DNA of 64,000 nucleotides from Carnegiea gigantea (taxonomy: Eukaryota > Streptophyta > Magnoliopsida > Caryophyllales > Cactaceae). Position 1 is the stretch's first letter; each line of letters opens with the position of its first letter. Under the pieces are notes generated by a model. It ran no database searches. It saw only the letters and a program-made list of their open reading frames with translations, and was not told the origin of the DNA. The translations under genes were made by a program, and so were the position numbers. Shown here piece after piece: positions 33,247 through 45,547 of the stretch. The DNA lies in contig JAKOGI010000124.1 of the NCBI GenBank assembly GCA_029747015.1, positions 831,501-895,500 on the forward strand. Direction: 5' to 3'.

Positions 33247-34393
33247 TTTTACGTGCCTCTGTTACCTAATTTTAACTCGTTTAATAATATAATCTTTAGG
33301 ATTTTTACTTGTTTTATTTGTTTTCATAGGTAATAAACTTCAATCGAGCAAACGTCGCGAAAAGGAGCAAAGACGGATGAGAAAATCAAAATATGGCAAG
33401 AAAGGAAGACGGGATAGTCGTGCCACCGTGCCAGAAAATTAGCACGTACCCCCCCCGTTCGCTCGCTCGCTCGATTTCCTATTTAAAGCCCCTTCGGGCG
33501 TTTTTGATCAGGACATCCCCGGGTTCTCCTTCTGCGACTTTTTGGGAGTTCTTAGCTTAGGTTTGGCCAATAAAAACCCCTTCTAGGGGGATTAGATTAA
33601 GTTATTTTTTGTGTATAATTTGTAGATGACGGATCAATTTCAAGATTTAATGCTAAGTTCTTCTTTTCTCTCTCTTTTTAATTTCATGTTTTTGAGTTTG
33701 TTTGGTAGTTCAATAGATTATTGTTTTGCTTTGGTTTCAATGATTATTTATGAATTAAAGCCTTGATCTTTGGTTGTGATTTATTCTGGAGATGGCCGAT
33801 TGATTCTTGTTTAGGCCTGTACCCACTTTGTTTATGCTTGAATTTAGAGTTTTCTTTCATGCCCACCAAGTGTTCGATGAAATTCTTGAGAAAGCTTTCG
33901 TCCGTGTTTTGGGCCAATCAACTTATGCTAAGAGCAGAGGTTCATTGTCTAGTATAGGTAGAGAGAATAGCTAGGAGTCAGACATAAAAATAGTCTCAGT
34001 CACTAGCTAGGTCAGGGGTTGTCAATCTTGCAGTTTAATTATGCTAATCCTATGAAAATATGATGTTAGAACAATTAGACTAGCTCATGACTCTGTAGAG
34101 AAGGCTTGGGCAGCCTTTAATGATGCAACCGATCATACTTGAATGCTAGCATAACTTGGAAAGGTTAAGGTTTGACTTGGTTAGTTGATTTATCTCCGGT
34201 TTAATCATAATCGAAGTCTTTTGTTTGTTTTAGTAGTTTAGTTCTATTTTCTATCCCTTTTGTTTTGCCTAACTTGAGACGCTTTAGTTAGTTCTGGTAT
34301 TTGGAAACCCAACTCCCTGTGGACGGCACCCCGGGTACTCAACAATGCACCTTGCATTTGGGGTTTATAAATGTTAAAACTTTTCCCTACACA
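33247..34393 (+). repeat. Left LTR of the LARD-like element
   Basis: About 1.15 kb, ending ...ttaaaacttttccctacaca, followed by the spacer agtttt. Compared with the right LTR it lacks roughly 55 bp of a gtgccacc-rich block near 33425-33460. Confidence 0.8.
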
Positions 34394-34399
34394 AGTTTT

Positions 34400-34417
34400 T
34401 GGTGCCATTACTGGAGA
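34400..34417 (+). other. Degenerate primer-binding site (tRNA-Asp type)
   Basis: tggtgccattactggaga compares with TGGCGCCGTTGCCGGGGA, complementary to plant tRNA-Asp. All five differences are C to T or G to A transitions, as expected from decay of methylated cytosines. Confidence 0.7.
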
Positions 34418-34469
34418 GTTGACACTTTTCAATATTGGAGGTTACTTGGGCATTCGAGACTAGGTTTTT

Positions 34470-35642
34470 ATTAAAAAAAATATCTTTTTCCCACTTTCCT
34501 CAATATGAGCATGAATTGTTTTGGAGATACTATGATAGATTACATGCTTTTCTAGCTCATTGTGATTATTATTTGGGAAAATGAAAAATTTTGAATATAG
34601 TCTATGAGGGTGTGAATCGCGAAACCCGTGCTCTTTTAGAGTATTGAGATTTTTGTGCTAAAGATATTAATAAATCATGTGATTTTCTTGATTGGTTGGC
34701 TCGGGATAGTTATGAATTTGAGATTACTTGTTCTAACTCATACATCCCACCCCCCGCATCCCTGATCATGCTCCTTCTCTGTGCGAAATTTGTCATTACT
34801 CTGATCATGACAGTAATTCTTGTCCTTATGATATTTCTGATAATAGTTTTGCTAAACTGTCCAGTATGATAGAGATAATGAATGAGCAACAAATTGAGTT
34901 TGCTAATAAAATGTGAAAGTATGACCTATCACATGAGACCGACCTTAGGTTTAGTTCTCCTAGACTTGATATCAATCTGTGTCACGATGGTGCGTTTTTT
35001 CCTCCTCTAGAGTTCGGACTAAATGAAGTACTTGACCCTACCTTGACTATTTTACTCACAATTGGTCCATCTTCACCTAGCACTTTTAGGAACAACACTG
35101 AGTTCATCATGACTTTTCTTGATACACCTTCCCCTTTAGCTCAGTCGACGAAGGTCGAGGTAGGTGAGACCTTTGATATTAGTGGTAGCGTTGATGAGGA
35201 TGATACTTGTTCTGAGTTAGGCGATGTTTCTATTGAGGTGTATGATCTTCATGAGACTCCGGCAGGGACTTCATGTATAGATATTTTGGTTGCAGGGCAA
35301 TCTAGTCCTGATATTATTGATAATATATCCCCCAACCTTCTTGATACATTCCATGCTTCTTCTTCATGTCTTCCACCCTCCCCTTTCCCTGAGTGTTGTG
35401 GTATGTTGCTTATTGATTCTCATGTGATACTTGAAGGGAATGAGGTTGACTGTTCTGAGTCCCCAAGTACCTTTAGAGGGTATGACCCCTCCTTTGATCC
35501 TTATGGTCTATACCTAGAGGACATGCTTAGAAAAATCATGTTAACTATTACGTTTGATTATTCTATTGATTTTTTCAAGGCATTTGATAAGTTTAGAAGA
35601 GCACTCACTATTATTCCTAGATTTATGTTTGGGCGTTCTTAG
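34470..35642 (+). pseudogene. Gag-like protein of the LARD-like element
   Basis: A reading frame with three in-frame stops (near 34582, 34647 and 34914), then open from 35043 to 35640. The N-terminal part reads PHFPQYEHELFWRYYDRL. A CCHC zinc knuckle, C-x2-C-x4-H-x4-C (CEICHYSDHDSNSC), lies at 34782-34823, followed by MIEIMNEQQIEFANKM and YDLSHETDLRFSSPRLD. The open C-terminal 199 codons are acidic and serine-rich with no enzyme motif. At least two stops fit single transitions (TGG or CGA to TGA). The zinc knuckle supports a nucleic-acid-binding gag role; nothing else is coded. Confidence 0.65.
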
Positions 35643-36417
35643 CCCTTGTGGCATAGTTTGGGTACATTTTTTTCAGTGTCCGACCTATTATGATCGTTCT
35701 AACTCTTCTCTTTTCTCCTATTTTCTTTTCTTTCTATACCTTTTTGTTTAGTTGTGGATATTAGGCTGTGTTTTTTGTTAGTGATCAGCTTTGAGGTGAA
35801 ATTTGGGATGTTATTGAGCCAATTGATGGCTATGATCACCCTTTTGCATTGTTTTCTTTTTTGCATGTTTTGTTTTGTGTATCTTATGTGTGTGATTTTG
35901 TTTTCTTCATTTTGTGTGTTTTTGTGGTGGTAGTGACTCCTCGGCTCCTAATAAGGGCATTGTGAGATTTAGGTGTGGGGGTGGGGTTACATACCCTTTT
36001 GTGTTTATTATCCTTTTGGGAATGTTTTTGTGAAAATTTTTCAATTTTTCAAATTTTGCATAGTTTTCTTGTTGGCTTTGAGGAAGTTTCGTACTATTCT
36101 AATTAGCTTAAATCTCCTGTGCTTTGACTATTAACTTATATGTGAACATAATGTGCATGATAGATGTTCGTCCTCAGCGTGTCATTCTAGGCCCTAATTC
36201 TAACCCCAATTATTTATTATCGATGTGTAATCCAATCCTTATCTATACCATCATTATTAGCTTAGAGTCTTAGTCTTCCACGATTGGCTCTCCCACTTAT
36301 CTTGTACATGGTTACTTTAGTCTTTGTTTGCTTGTCCAAAAAAAAAAATGAAAAGAAATGAAAAAATAGAGAAAAAGAAAAAAATAAATTTGGAATGACA
36401 AGTATCCCTTTGAGGTA

Positions 36418-36488
36418 TGCGCTACTGGGCGTCACCCTCTGAGGCAATGCTGCTACTGGGTGTTACCCTTTGAGGCAATACTGCCACT
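36418..36488 (+). repeat. Short tandem repeat, about 31 bp x 2.3
   Basis: Units gctactgggcgtcaccctctgaggcaatgct and gctactgggtgttaccctttgaggcaatact, then gccactg. It lies in the non-coding 3' part of the LARD-like element and differs by transitions. Confidence 0.75.
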
Positions 36489-37042
36489 GAAAATGCTTGC
36501 TTTTTGTGTTAATAAGCCAATAATATAGTTTGTGTCAGCCAAGTCATATTGAGTTTGATTCTGGCAAGTCTAAGTTCTAGAATGATGATACACTAGCACA
36601 CTATGCACTGGGACGGATTCCAAGTTTTGATGTACAGTGGGGTGAAAAGTTGGTGCTTTGATGTCATCGATGGGGATAGAGAGTCTTGATGTGTATATTC
36701 TGTTTATATGCAGGTTAATATCTTTGTTGTATGGGTGCTTTGGTTAGTTAGAATATGTATAAAGTTCTCCCTTGTATATATTTGCGCTTTGTTTGTACAT
36801 CTAAACTGTTTTTTAAGTTTTTGTTTCTCTTTTCCTTTTTATTTTTCTTTTTCAAGATTTTGTGTGTATATCTTCTGCAAACCCTCATGAGGCCTCACTC
36901 GTTCATTTGGGGAAACTAAGGGTTTTAAAGGGCTTGTTGCATAAACTAAATTCAACCATGATTCCTACGAAAGTGAGTCAGGTTCTTAGGTTAGTTTTTT
37001 CCTTTGTTTTGCTCGAGGACGAGCAAAAGATAAGTGTGGGGG

Positions 37043-38236
37043 TTTTACGTGCCTCTGTTACCTAATTTTAGCTCGCATAATAATATAATCTTTAGGATTT
37101 TTACTTGTTTTATTTGTTTTTGTAGGTAATAAACTTCAATCAAGCAAACATCGTGAACAGGAACGAAGACGGACAAGAAAAGCAAAAGACGACAAGAAAG
37201 GACGATGGGGCGGCCGTGCCACCGTGCCAGAAAATTGGCATGGTGTGGCCGCGCCACCCCAGCACAGGTGGCTGTGCCACCTGGCACTGCCGTGCCACCC
37301 CTCCCATTCGCCTTCTTGCTCGATTTCCTATTTAAAGCCCCTTCAGGCATTTTTGTTCACGACCTCCCTAGGTTCTTCTTCTGTGATTTTTTAGGAGTTC
37401 TTAGCTTAGGTTTGGCCAATAAAAATCCCTTTTAGGGGGATTAGATTAAGTTAGTTTTTGTATATAATTTGTAGAAGACAGATCGATTTCAAGATTTAAT
37501 GCTAAGTTATTCTTTTCTCTCTCTCTTTGATTTCATGTTTTGAGTTTGTTTGCTAGTTTAATAGATTATTGTTTTGCTTTGGTTTCAATGTTTATTTATG
37601 AATTAAATCCTTGATCTTTGGTTGTGATTTGTTCTTGAGATGATTGATTGATTCTTGTTTAGGCCTTTACCCACCTTGTTTATGCTTGAATTTAGAGTTT
37701 TTTTCCATGCCAGTCAAGTGTTTAATAAAATGCTTGAAATAGCTTTCGTTTGTGTTTTGGGCCAATCGACTTATGCTGAGAGATGGAGTTGATTGTCTAT
37801 TGTGGGTAGAGAGAATAGCTGAGATTCAAACATGAAAATAGTCTCGGTCGCTAGCTAGGTCAAGGGTTGTCAATCTTATAGTTTAATTGCGCTAATCCCA
37901 TGAAAATAGGAGGTTAGAACAATTAGACTAGCTCATGACCCTTGAGAGAGGGCTTGGGCGGTCTTTAATGATGCAACCAATCATATCTGAATGCTAGCAT
38001 AACTTGGAAGGGTTAAGGTTTGACTTGATTAGCTGGTTTATCTCAGGTTTAATCATAATCGATATCTTTTGTTTGTTTTAGTAGTTTAGTTCTATTTTCT
38101 TTCCTTTTTGTTTTACCTAACTTAAGACATTTTAGTTAGTTTTGGTATTTGGAAATCTAACTCACTGGAGACGACACCCTGACTACTCAACGATGCACCT
38201 TGTATTTGGGGTTTATAAATATTAAAACTTTTTTTC
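37043..38236 (+). repeat. Right LTR of the LARD-like element
   Basis: About 1.19 kb, similar to 33247-34393 throughout. It keeps a GC-rich block (37200-37310) with six or more gtgccacc/cgccacc words that is largely deleted in the left copy. The end is blurred after ttaaaactttttt. Confidence 0.8.
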
Positions 38237-39329
38237 TGTAATAGCAGTGGCAATCGAGAGCTTGGATGCTGCTTCTCTTCAACTGGAGAGAAAATGAAAA
38301 GTTGAAATTACCTCTAATATTAGGTCACTATAATGAAGAATGGTGCTTTGTGTTATGGACTTATACTGTAAAAATATAATGGCATGTTGGAATGATTTTA
38401 AAATGGCAACAGTGTGGAACAAAAAACAAAATAAAGTGGTAGTATAATCCACAACCTTTGATAAATGGATGAAATTAGACAGATTTAACGAGTGTGTGCA
38501 TATTGGTGATCTTCATTCCCACAAGCCAAATTTTCAAAAAAGTGAAAACAATTACACCTTGTTGGGCATTATGGACATGTTATTTTTGTAGATAACTGGA
38601 GGTTAGTAAATGGATGAAGTCGGTAAATATTAATAGAAATAAGTAGAAGTTGGAGAACTAATATTAATAGAAATAAGTAGAAGTTGGAGAAGTTGAGTTT
38701 TTTTTGGGGGGGTGATTGGTACAAGTTGGTTAAGGTGGGAGAGATTGGAAAAGGCTAGTATATGTTGATATGAGTTGGAGGATGTTGATAAGAAATGTAA
38801 ATAGCTTAGGATTTTTTTTGTTAGAAATTTTGAAAAGTTGATAGAAATTTATTGAAGTTAGTTAAAGTTGATTATAGTTAGCAAGAATTAGAAATTTTTT
38901 GTTAGAGTTGGTAGAAGTTGGTAAAAAGGAATCTACCAACGAAAAGAATAGACCCTATGAACGAGCAATATACTCATTTTATAACCTCCATTTTCAACCA
39001 TGTATCCATACATCCTTCATATTTCTTAGAACTTTTAGCAAGAAATAAAATCCTTTGTCTAACATCCTCTTTATTTATGTGTAGCTATCCCTAATAATGG
39101 CATTGTTTCTTCTTGAAAATAACTTGATTTCTCTTTCATCAACTATGATAGATCATTGTAATGAAGAAAGCATAAAATATATCTTCTCTTACCTATATCC
39201 TTTCTAGTTTAGTCATTGTCTTTTCCAGTTGTGGGCCTATAATTTGATGTTGCTATACCGAACTAGTCACACACTTGAGTTATGACGTTTTGAGCATAAA
39301 TGCAATAAAAAGAAAAAAAACAGGTGGCT
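38237..39329. other. Unassigned AT-rich stretch with tandem repeats
   Basis: A 32-bp unit, aatattaatagaaataagta..., is duplicated exactly at 38627-38658 and 38661-38692, separated by ct. From 38700 to 38940 gttgg/gttgat words recur irregularly. No coding region was recognised. Confidence 0.5.
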
Positions 39330-40390
39330 ATGTAATTGTCTATTTTTATTACATAAAGTAGAAGTCTCATAACCTAAGATTGAAGTATGCTAACCTATCT
39401 CTGATTGACAACCTCCTGCACATATCAATCCATGCAAATACGCAATAAAAGAGTGTTTGGGAACATTAGCTTCAGACTAGATCATTTTTATGTGCTTTGA
39501 CTTTTCTCTAACATTTAGGTACCAAAGGTAACATAATCTAGCCTTATATAACTCTAATTCATCTTTATTCTAGTACCATCTTCTAAGACCAAAACTATCC
39601 AATTTGAACTCTTCCTCATGAAGGCACATGTCCTCTAATACCAGCTAGCATCACCTACAAGGGTGTAATCCCAGCAATAAGTTATTCGTAGATGCCTTTC
39701 GTGTATCCATTTGACCCATAGAATATATTTTCAAGGTCATTGTGCAAACCAACTTTGCATTACAAACCTTTCCATGCTACAAAAAGGGCTTTTTTATAAT
39801 CACATTCTCCACCCTAAAGAAGGTTTCTACATGTTGTAATTGTTTGTTCAATGGCTTCCTTAGGGATAATCAAAATGGCTGCCGAGAAACTATCAGCTAA
39901 CATAAGATATGTGCCTTGAGGCTTATATCATAACCTTTGCAGTAGTCTTCTTAATCAGCAATATGCAGCTATGGTTATTTAATCTACCAATAGTAAATTG
40001 GATCCCCATGCATCTAAAAGAGAACTCAGCTTATAATTGAGATGGTTTCCTTTTCAAGTGCATCATCACTACCTCCTGTTTCCACCAAAGGCTTTTGCAA
40101 GTCAGTTGAAAGTCCTGTTGGGTTAAAGAGCTTATTTAAATCATCAATCTAATATTGAGCAGAATCAAGTTTAGGAGCACAATCATTATAAGATCATTTG
40201 CAAAGACTAAGTAAACTAGTCAATTTCAATAAGCTACAGTTTAGGTGGAACTGAAAAGCACTGGTTTGTATGGCATGTTTGAGTACCCTTGATAAACATT
40301 CCACAATGAGAATAAAGAACAATGGAGGTCATAGATCTCATTGTCTAAGTCCCCTTGCACCTTTAAAATTGCCATACTTATTCCCATTTA
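39330..40390 (-). pseudogene. Degenerate L1-like LINE fragment (RT to zinc tail)
   Basis: The minus strand reads in LINE order. Near 40380-40160 is the RT end: FKGARGLRQ, then PLFFILIVECLSRVLKHA and LKLTSLLSLCK, where the family has the FADD box. Near 39900-39700 is FSAAILIIPKEAIEQLQHVE, the 'LP-x-x-V' segment, then KVCNAKLV. Near 39480-39400 is EANVPKHSFIAYLHG, the start of the zinc-binding RVT tail. The catalytic FADD is replaced, stops are frequent, and both ends are missing. Confidence 0.7.
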
Positions 40391-40548
40391 TATTCAAAGT
40401 GAGATTTTTAATTTTGTTGTCATGAAAAACTAATGTCCTTAATTTGTGAATGTTATCTGCTTCATATGTACATTGGCGTTCTTTAATTTATTTTCATCTC
40501 TTTAATCTGTGCATCAGCAAATGTTATTTGCATCAACATGAATCTTAT

Positions 40549-40553
40549 ACAAC
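40549..40553. repeat. Target site duplication (left) of the gypsy element
   Basis: acaac directly before the left LTR; the same acaac follows the right LTR at 51741-51745. Confidence 0.8.
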
Positions 40554-42390
40554 CAATAATTCATATTTATATGTAATTTTACCCTACATTTTACCTACTT
40601 TTTAGTCATTGTAATAAAGAATATATTTTTATATAAAAATAATGCATATTTTGTATAATTTACAGGTGAAAAATACGAGTGCGAAAATAATGAAAATTGA
40701 CTCAGTTTTCTTGAGTATTCATTAGCCGATTCAGCCAAAAATAAAGCCTAACAGTCATGAAGGCCTTGTGCAACATGGCCTACCCAACCCTACAGCCCAA
40801 AAGGAAAAGAAGAGCTGTCAGCAGCAAGCTCTGCCTAGGCATGATCCCTACGGCCTGTTCTCCACCAGCAAGGCACCCCCTACAGTTCCTTCTTGCTTCC
40901 GTTTGGGTCTGCCTTACTAGCAACACGCGGCCGATAGACAATGCCTCAATCTTCCTCTTCTTCTCTTCTTCTTCTAAGTCTGAGTTGGGCCTTTCTTCTA
41001 CACAGCGGCCCAGTCTAGCTTCAATCGATCTCCCTCACTCTCCCTTTCCTTTCGCCAGCCCGCATGGTCCCAACATCAGCGCCCAGCTATGCGTCCTATC
41101 TTGCAGCCTCTCTCTCTTTCCTTTCTCCAGCCCATAATGGGCATGTCTTCCCAGCCTCAGCGGTGGCCTAAGTCGCCACCCCATCAGCACCCAACAACCC
41201 AACAGCTCCAAGCAGTGAAGACTTGGTTTTTGTGAGCAACCTCAAATAATTTAAGCAAAGCTAATTAATTTTGATTAATTGTTAGCTTAAGACTAGCCCT
41301 TTTTCAAGCAATATAACAACCAATACTTAATCGAAATTAATTTTTATTATTTTGGGTACCAAGAGAGGTTGAATTTCCACTATAAAAAGATGTCATGGGT
41401 TAGGGCATTCCATCATCCATTCACCCACTCACTCCTCCAAGCGTCCTTCCACTCTCCCATCCTCCATCTTTCAATTTTTAGAGAGCCTTTTGTAAGACAA
41501 AATCATTTGAGTTGAGAAGTTTAGAAGGAAAATAAGCTTTGTTGCCTATTTTTCTCTTCTCTGCTCATCTCATTTGTAAGTCAAATTTCAAAAGTTGTGC
41601 TTAATCATATTATTTTGTGTAATTGAGTACTAAAGTTTTGCCATAGAAAGTGAAATATACCAATTTCAATAGTATTTTTGCTAACTATAGCCGGCTAAAA
41701 TACTCTTATCAAATTGGGAGGGATCCTTGGTAATAATATTATTTTGCTAATTTCTTATGGGATTATTTTTTATCTCTTTAATTGCATAATTTGAGTTTCT
41801 ATTTGAACTTAACCTATTTATGCATCTTAATACTATTGTTTATTAATGTTGATTACAATAGTCTAATTTGCTATCTCAAATGAGTATTAGTCCTTATGGG
41901 CAAATATGATATTATGCAAATGGGCTTTAAATTATAATTGTTGGATTGAATAATTTATACTAGAAATTAGATGAGTTATGTCCAAAAGAATGATTCACAC
42001 TAAACCACTAGATAAATAATCTCATTTGATAATTATAATCATCTTTTTAATTTATGACCTAATACTTATAGTTTGGGTTGAACAAAAGACAAATTGAACC
42101 CCCATTTGAATTAGTAATTCAATATTTGTATCAATAGTGAAATTCAAATTCCTAGATCATTCTCTAAATTGATTTCTCCAGTACTTAACACGTTTTCTTT
42201 TCTTTTGTTCCTTTAATTCTTATTGATAATTAAACTCCTCAATTGACTTATTCTTTATAATTGGAAAAGTTGAAATTTAAAATTCATATTATTCCTCGTG
42301 GGATCGACGCTCTATACTTGCTAGTCTAAAACTAACCTTGTGAACTTGCAAGTATAAGGATTTTTAATACTGAACATAAAATTCATATCA
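40554..42390 (+). repeat. Left LTR of the gypsy element
   Basis: 1,837 bp. It begins caataattca where the right LTR has tgataattca, so its TG start has mutated to CA; it ends ...attcatatca. A GC-rich island at about 40750-41220 stands out from the AT-rich remainder and carries an open frame of 126 codons that is also present in the right LTR. Confidence 0.9.
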
Positions 42391-42396
42391 AGTTTT

Positions 42397-42414
42397 TGAC
42401 ACCGTTACCATGGA
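42397..42414 (+). other. Primer-binding site (tRNA-Asp type)
   Basis: tgacaccgttaccatgga, after the spacer agtttt, matches TGGCGCCGTTGCCGGGGA except for four G to A changes and one G to T. Confidence 0.75.
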
Positions 42415-42998
42415 ATGAATAGTGATTTTTGAATTTCCTCTTCTTTTATTTTTTTGTTTGTTTATTTTTATTTTTCCCCCTATTCCTCACTAATCTAATA
42501 ATTTTATTTATTTTCTTTATTATCAACTCCTATCCCTTTTATTTTCATTATTGTAATTTTCTTTTATTCCCTAGTCCCTCCTAATCTAACTATTTTATTT
42601 TTGTTCTTTTCATTCCTTCTAATCTAACTATTTCTCTCTCCCTTCTAATCTAATCTAACATTTTTATTTCTATTATTTTATTTATTTTATCTAATGTAAC
42701 AATCCCCCTCCCTTTCATTTCATTTATTCTCTTTTTGTTTTATTTTACTTTTCATTTTATTTCTTGTTCCCTTTGATCTTTCTTCATTTGTTTTGTTCTA
42801 TTTTATTTTATTTTATTTTTATTTTTGTTTTATTTCATTTGGTGGTTATTGTGGTAGTGATTTCACATTCCTCTCTTGATTGCTTGTGGGTATATGCATG
42901 GTAGGCATTCTTTGTTCTTAAAACTTGAACAATATAATCCTGAAATTAAATGTTCTCTTCATAAGATAGGAGTTAAGAAATAAGAATCTAAGAAAAAG

Positions 42999-44160
42999 AT
43001 GACTGAAAAACAAACCCCATCACATAAGCAACTCAAGGAGTATTTTACTCCCGTCACTTATGACTCTCCTACGAGAACCCGTATGCCAACTGTTATAGGG
43101 CTATTTGAGATTAAACATTCCCTTATCCAAATGCTCCTATGATTTTATAGGCTAGACTCTAAAAATCCTTTCAAGCGTATTGATGCATTTTTAGATATTT
43201 GTTCCATTGTATTTTTGAATAATATATCTGATGATGCTCTTCGCTTGTGGCTTTTCCCTTTCTATTTGAAAGATAAAGCTAGAGCTTGGTTGCATATTAA
43301 GACAAATATCACCACTTGGGATCAAATGTAAAATAAATTCTTGAAAAAAGTTTTCTCAATTGGTAAACTGACTGCCTTAAGACGTGCTATAACCACTTCC
43401 TCACAAAATAAAATGAATAATTGCATGAAAGTTGGGAAATGGTTAAAGAGTTGTTGCGAAGTTATCCTCACCATGAGGTCCCTATGTGGCAACTCGTCCA
43501 AAATCTTTATTCTGACTTACATGTGCATAATAGGCAAATGATTGATGTATTTTGTGGTGGTAGTTTCTTATACAAGACTCTAGAAGAAGTTCGTAAATTG
43601 TTTGAACATTTGAGTGAAATGCACACTTGCATATTACTTCCTCACATTCTGATTTGCCTAGATAATTAGGAAGTAAAGTGGGGATTTATGAGGCTTCGTA
43701 TTCAATTGACCTTTCCAGTAAAGTTGATGCATTAACTAAGAAATTTGATCAATTATTGTGCATAAACAAAGTGTCTAATACCCCTTCTATGAAAGATGTG
43801 TGTTTGATTTGTGCTAATCCCATGGATGCTGCCGTTAACTATTCTTGTCTTGGTAAGTCTGACTATGTGACTGAAGAATTGAATACTACTAAAGGATTTC
43901 CTCTATCCAATAATCCTTATTCTAATACCTATAATCATGCTTAGATGAATCATCCTAATTTTTCATGGAGGCCTTAAAATGTTGAGAATCCTTAAGCCCA
44001 GTCTAGTAGACCTACTACTCATGTTTCCAAAACCAGAGATATGTTCCTTCATCTTCCCATCAAGCTCCATCTAGGAGCTTTGATACAGACAAGATAATTT
44101 CTGCTCTTGATACTTTAACTTCTGTTGTGCAAAATGTTGATTCTAAGGCCTAACGAATTG
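42999..44160 (+). pseudogene. Gypsy gag, decayed
   Basis: An ATG at 42999 opens MTEKQTPSHKQLKEYF, with a stop near 43140. Further on are the plant gag motifs FLDICSIVFLNNISDDALRL, FPFYLKDKARAWLH and TTWDQM, then KELLRSYPHHEVPMWQLVQN and RQMIDVFCGGS. This is the PF03732 gag fold of Athila/Tat elements. The frame changes at 43330, 43420 and 43670, so no full protein can be made. Confidence 0.8.
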
Positions 44161-44312
44161 AGTCTAAAATGCATATTATTGATTTTCACTCATAATCTAT
44201 AGCTAAGTTAGAAACCCTACTAGGGCAACTAGCCATAGTTGTAGATAAAAGAGAAGAAGGAAAACTTTCAAAACATTCTATACAGAACCCTAAATGCCAA
44301 CAATTTGAACAA

Positions 44313-45387
44313 TTGAAAGCTGTAATGGTTCTTAGGAATGGCAAACAAGTAGATAACAAGGTGAGTGAGAAGGAACATGATAAAGAGGGAAGACTTAAGA
44401 CCATGGAGAGTGACCTTAACACTGAAAAAGAAAATGATCCATCACCTTTCCCTGTTATGTCTGGTCCTAGTGTCAGGTATAAGCCAAGGATTCTTTACCC
44501 TCAAGCTTTAGATGTACCATTCCCTTCTAAGAAAGACAAGCAAGGAGATGACATATTAGAGACCTTTAAGCAAGTTAAGGTCAATCTTCCCCTCTTGAAA
44601 GCAATTAGACAGATCCTAGCTTATGCTAAGTTTCTTAAAGGCATGTGCACTTTTAAAAGGAAACCTAAAGATGACAAGTCTAAAAAGGTTCTTCTAAGTG
44701 AACAAGTGAGCTTGATTTTAAAATGTGACACTCCACCTAAGTTCAAAGATCTTGGTGTCCCTACCATTTCATGTTATATTCACAATCACAAAATTAAAAG
44801 GGCACTCTTGGATTTGAGTTCTAGTGTTAATTTGATACCTTATTCTATTTACTTAGAGTTGGGATTAGGTGAAATGAAACATTCCAAATGTACCCTTCAG
44901 CTTGCTGATGAGTCAGTTAAGACTCCTAGGGGGCGAATAGACGATCTTGGTTTAAATTGATAAAGGATTCTTTCTTGTTGATTTTGTTGTATTGGACATA
45001 GACCCTCATCACGCTTCGAAGAAAATCCCTCTTATTTTAGGACGTCCCTTCCTAACCACAGCTAATGCCACCATTAACTGTAGGTCGGGAGTAATTGATG
45101 TCTCGGTCATGAACATGAGGGTTAGGCTTAACATTTTTAAATCTTCTTCTCAACCTATGTTTGAAGATGAATCTGAGTGCCTCTTTGTTGATGTTATTGA
45201 TGAAATGATTGAAAAAGTCTTACCTACTATTGTGAGTAATGATCCTTTAGGAGCTTGTCTTTCCCATGAAGATTTCAGATTGTTTGACTTAGGAAGTGCA
45301 ATACATGAGATGGATTCTAATCTTGATTCCACTCATCATCTTGGTCTTCCTCTTGGGTGTCCACTTATGAACCTCTTCCCCCGTTAG
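44313..45387 (+). pseudogene. Gypsy aspartic protease region
   Basis: Two adjacent frames. The first (to 44960) has FKDLGVPTISCYI and ALLDLSSSVNLIPYSIY, the active-site loop; the family D-x-GAS reads D-L-SSS here (Asp codon at 44811), so the glycine is lost. Then come LGLGEMKH and TLQLADESVKTPRG. The second (from 44992) continues with IPLILGRPFLTTANATI. A stop at about 44960 separates them. This matches the protease of gypsy pol. Confidence 0.8.
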
Positions 45388-45547
45388 CTAGTTCTCCTAT
45401 GCCACATTCTATTATGTCCCCACCTAAAATTGAGTTGAAATCTCTCTCGAATTCACTCAAGTATGTGCTTTTAGGCCCCAAAGAGACCCTACCTATTATT
45501 ATATCGTCTTTTTTATCTTGTGATTAAGAGGAAGAGTTGATTGGTGT

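Larger units (their letters stand above)
33247..38236 (+). mobile_element. Non-autonomous gypsy-type retrotransposon (LARD-like)
   Basis: Two long direct repeats starting ttttacgtgcctctgttacc flank 2.6 kb of interior. The left is followed by a degenerate tRNA-Asp-type primer site, and the right is preceded by gtggggg after a cgaggacgagcaaaagataag purine stretch. The interior codes only a broken gag-like protein with a zinc knuckle; no protease, RT or integrase was found. This fits a large retrotransposon derivative that relied on a partner element. Boundaries are within about 10 bp, and no clear target duplication was found. Confidence 0.8.
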
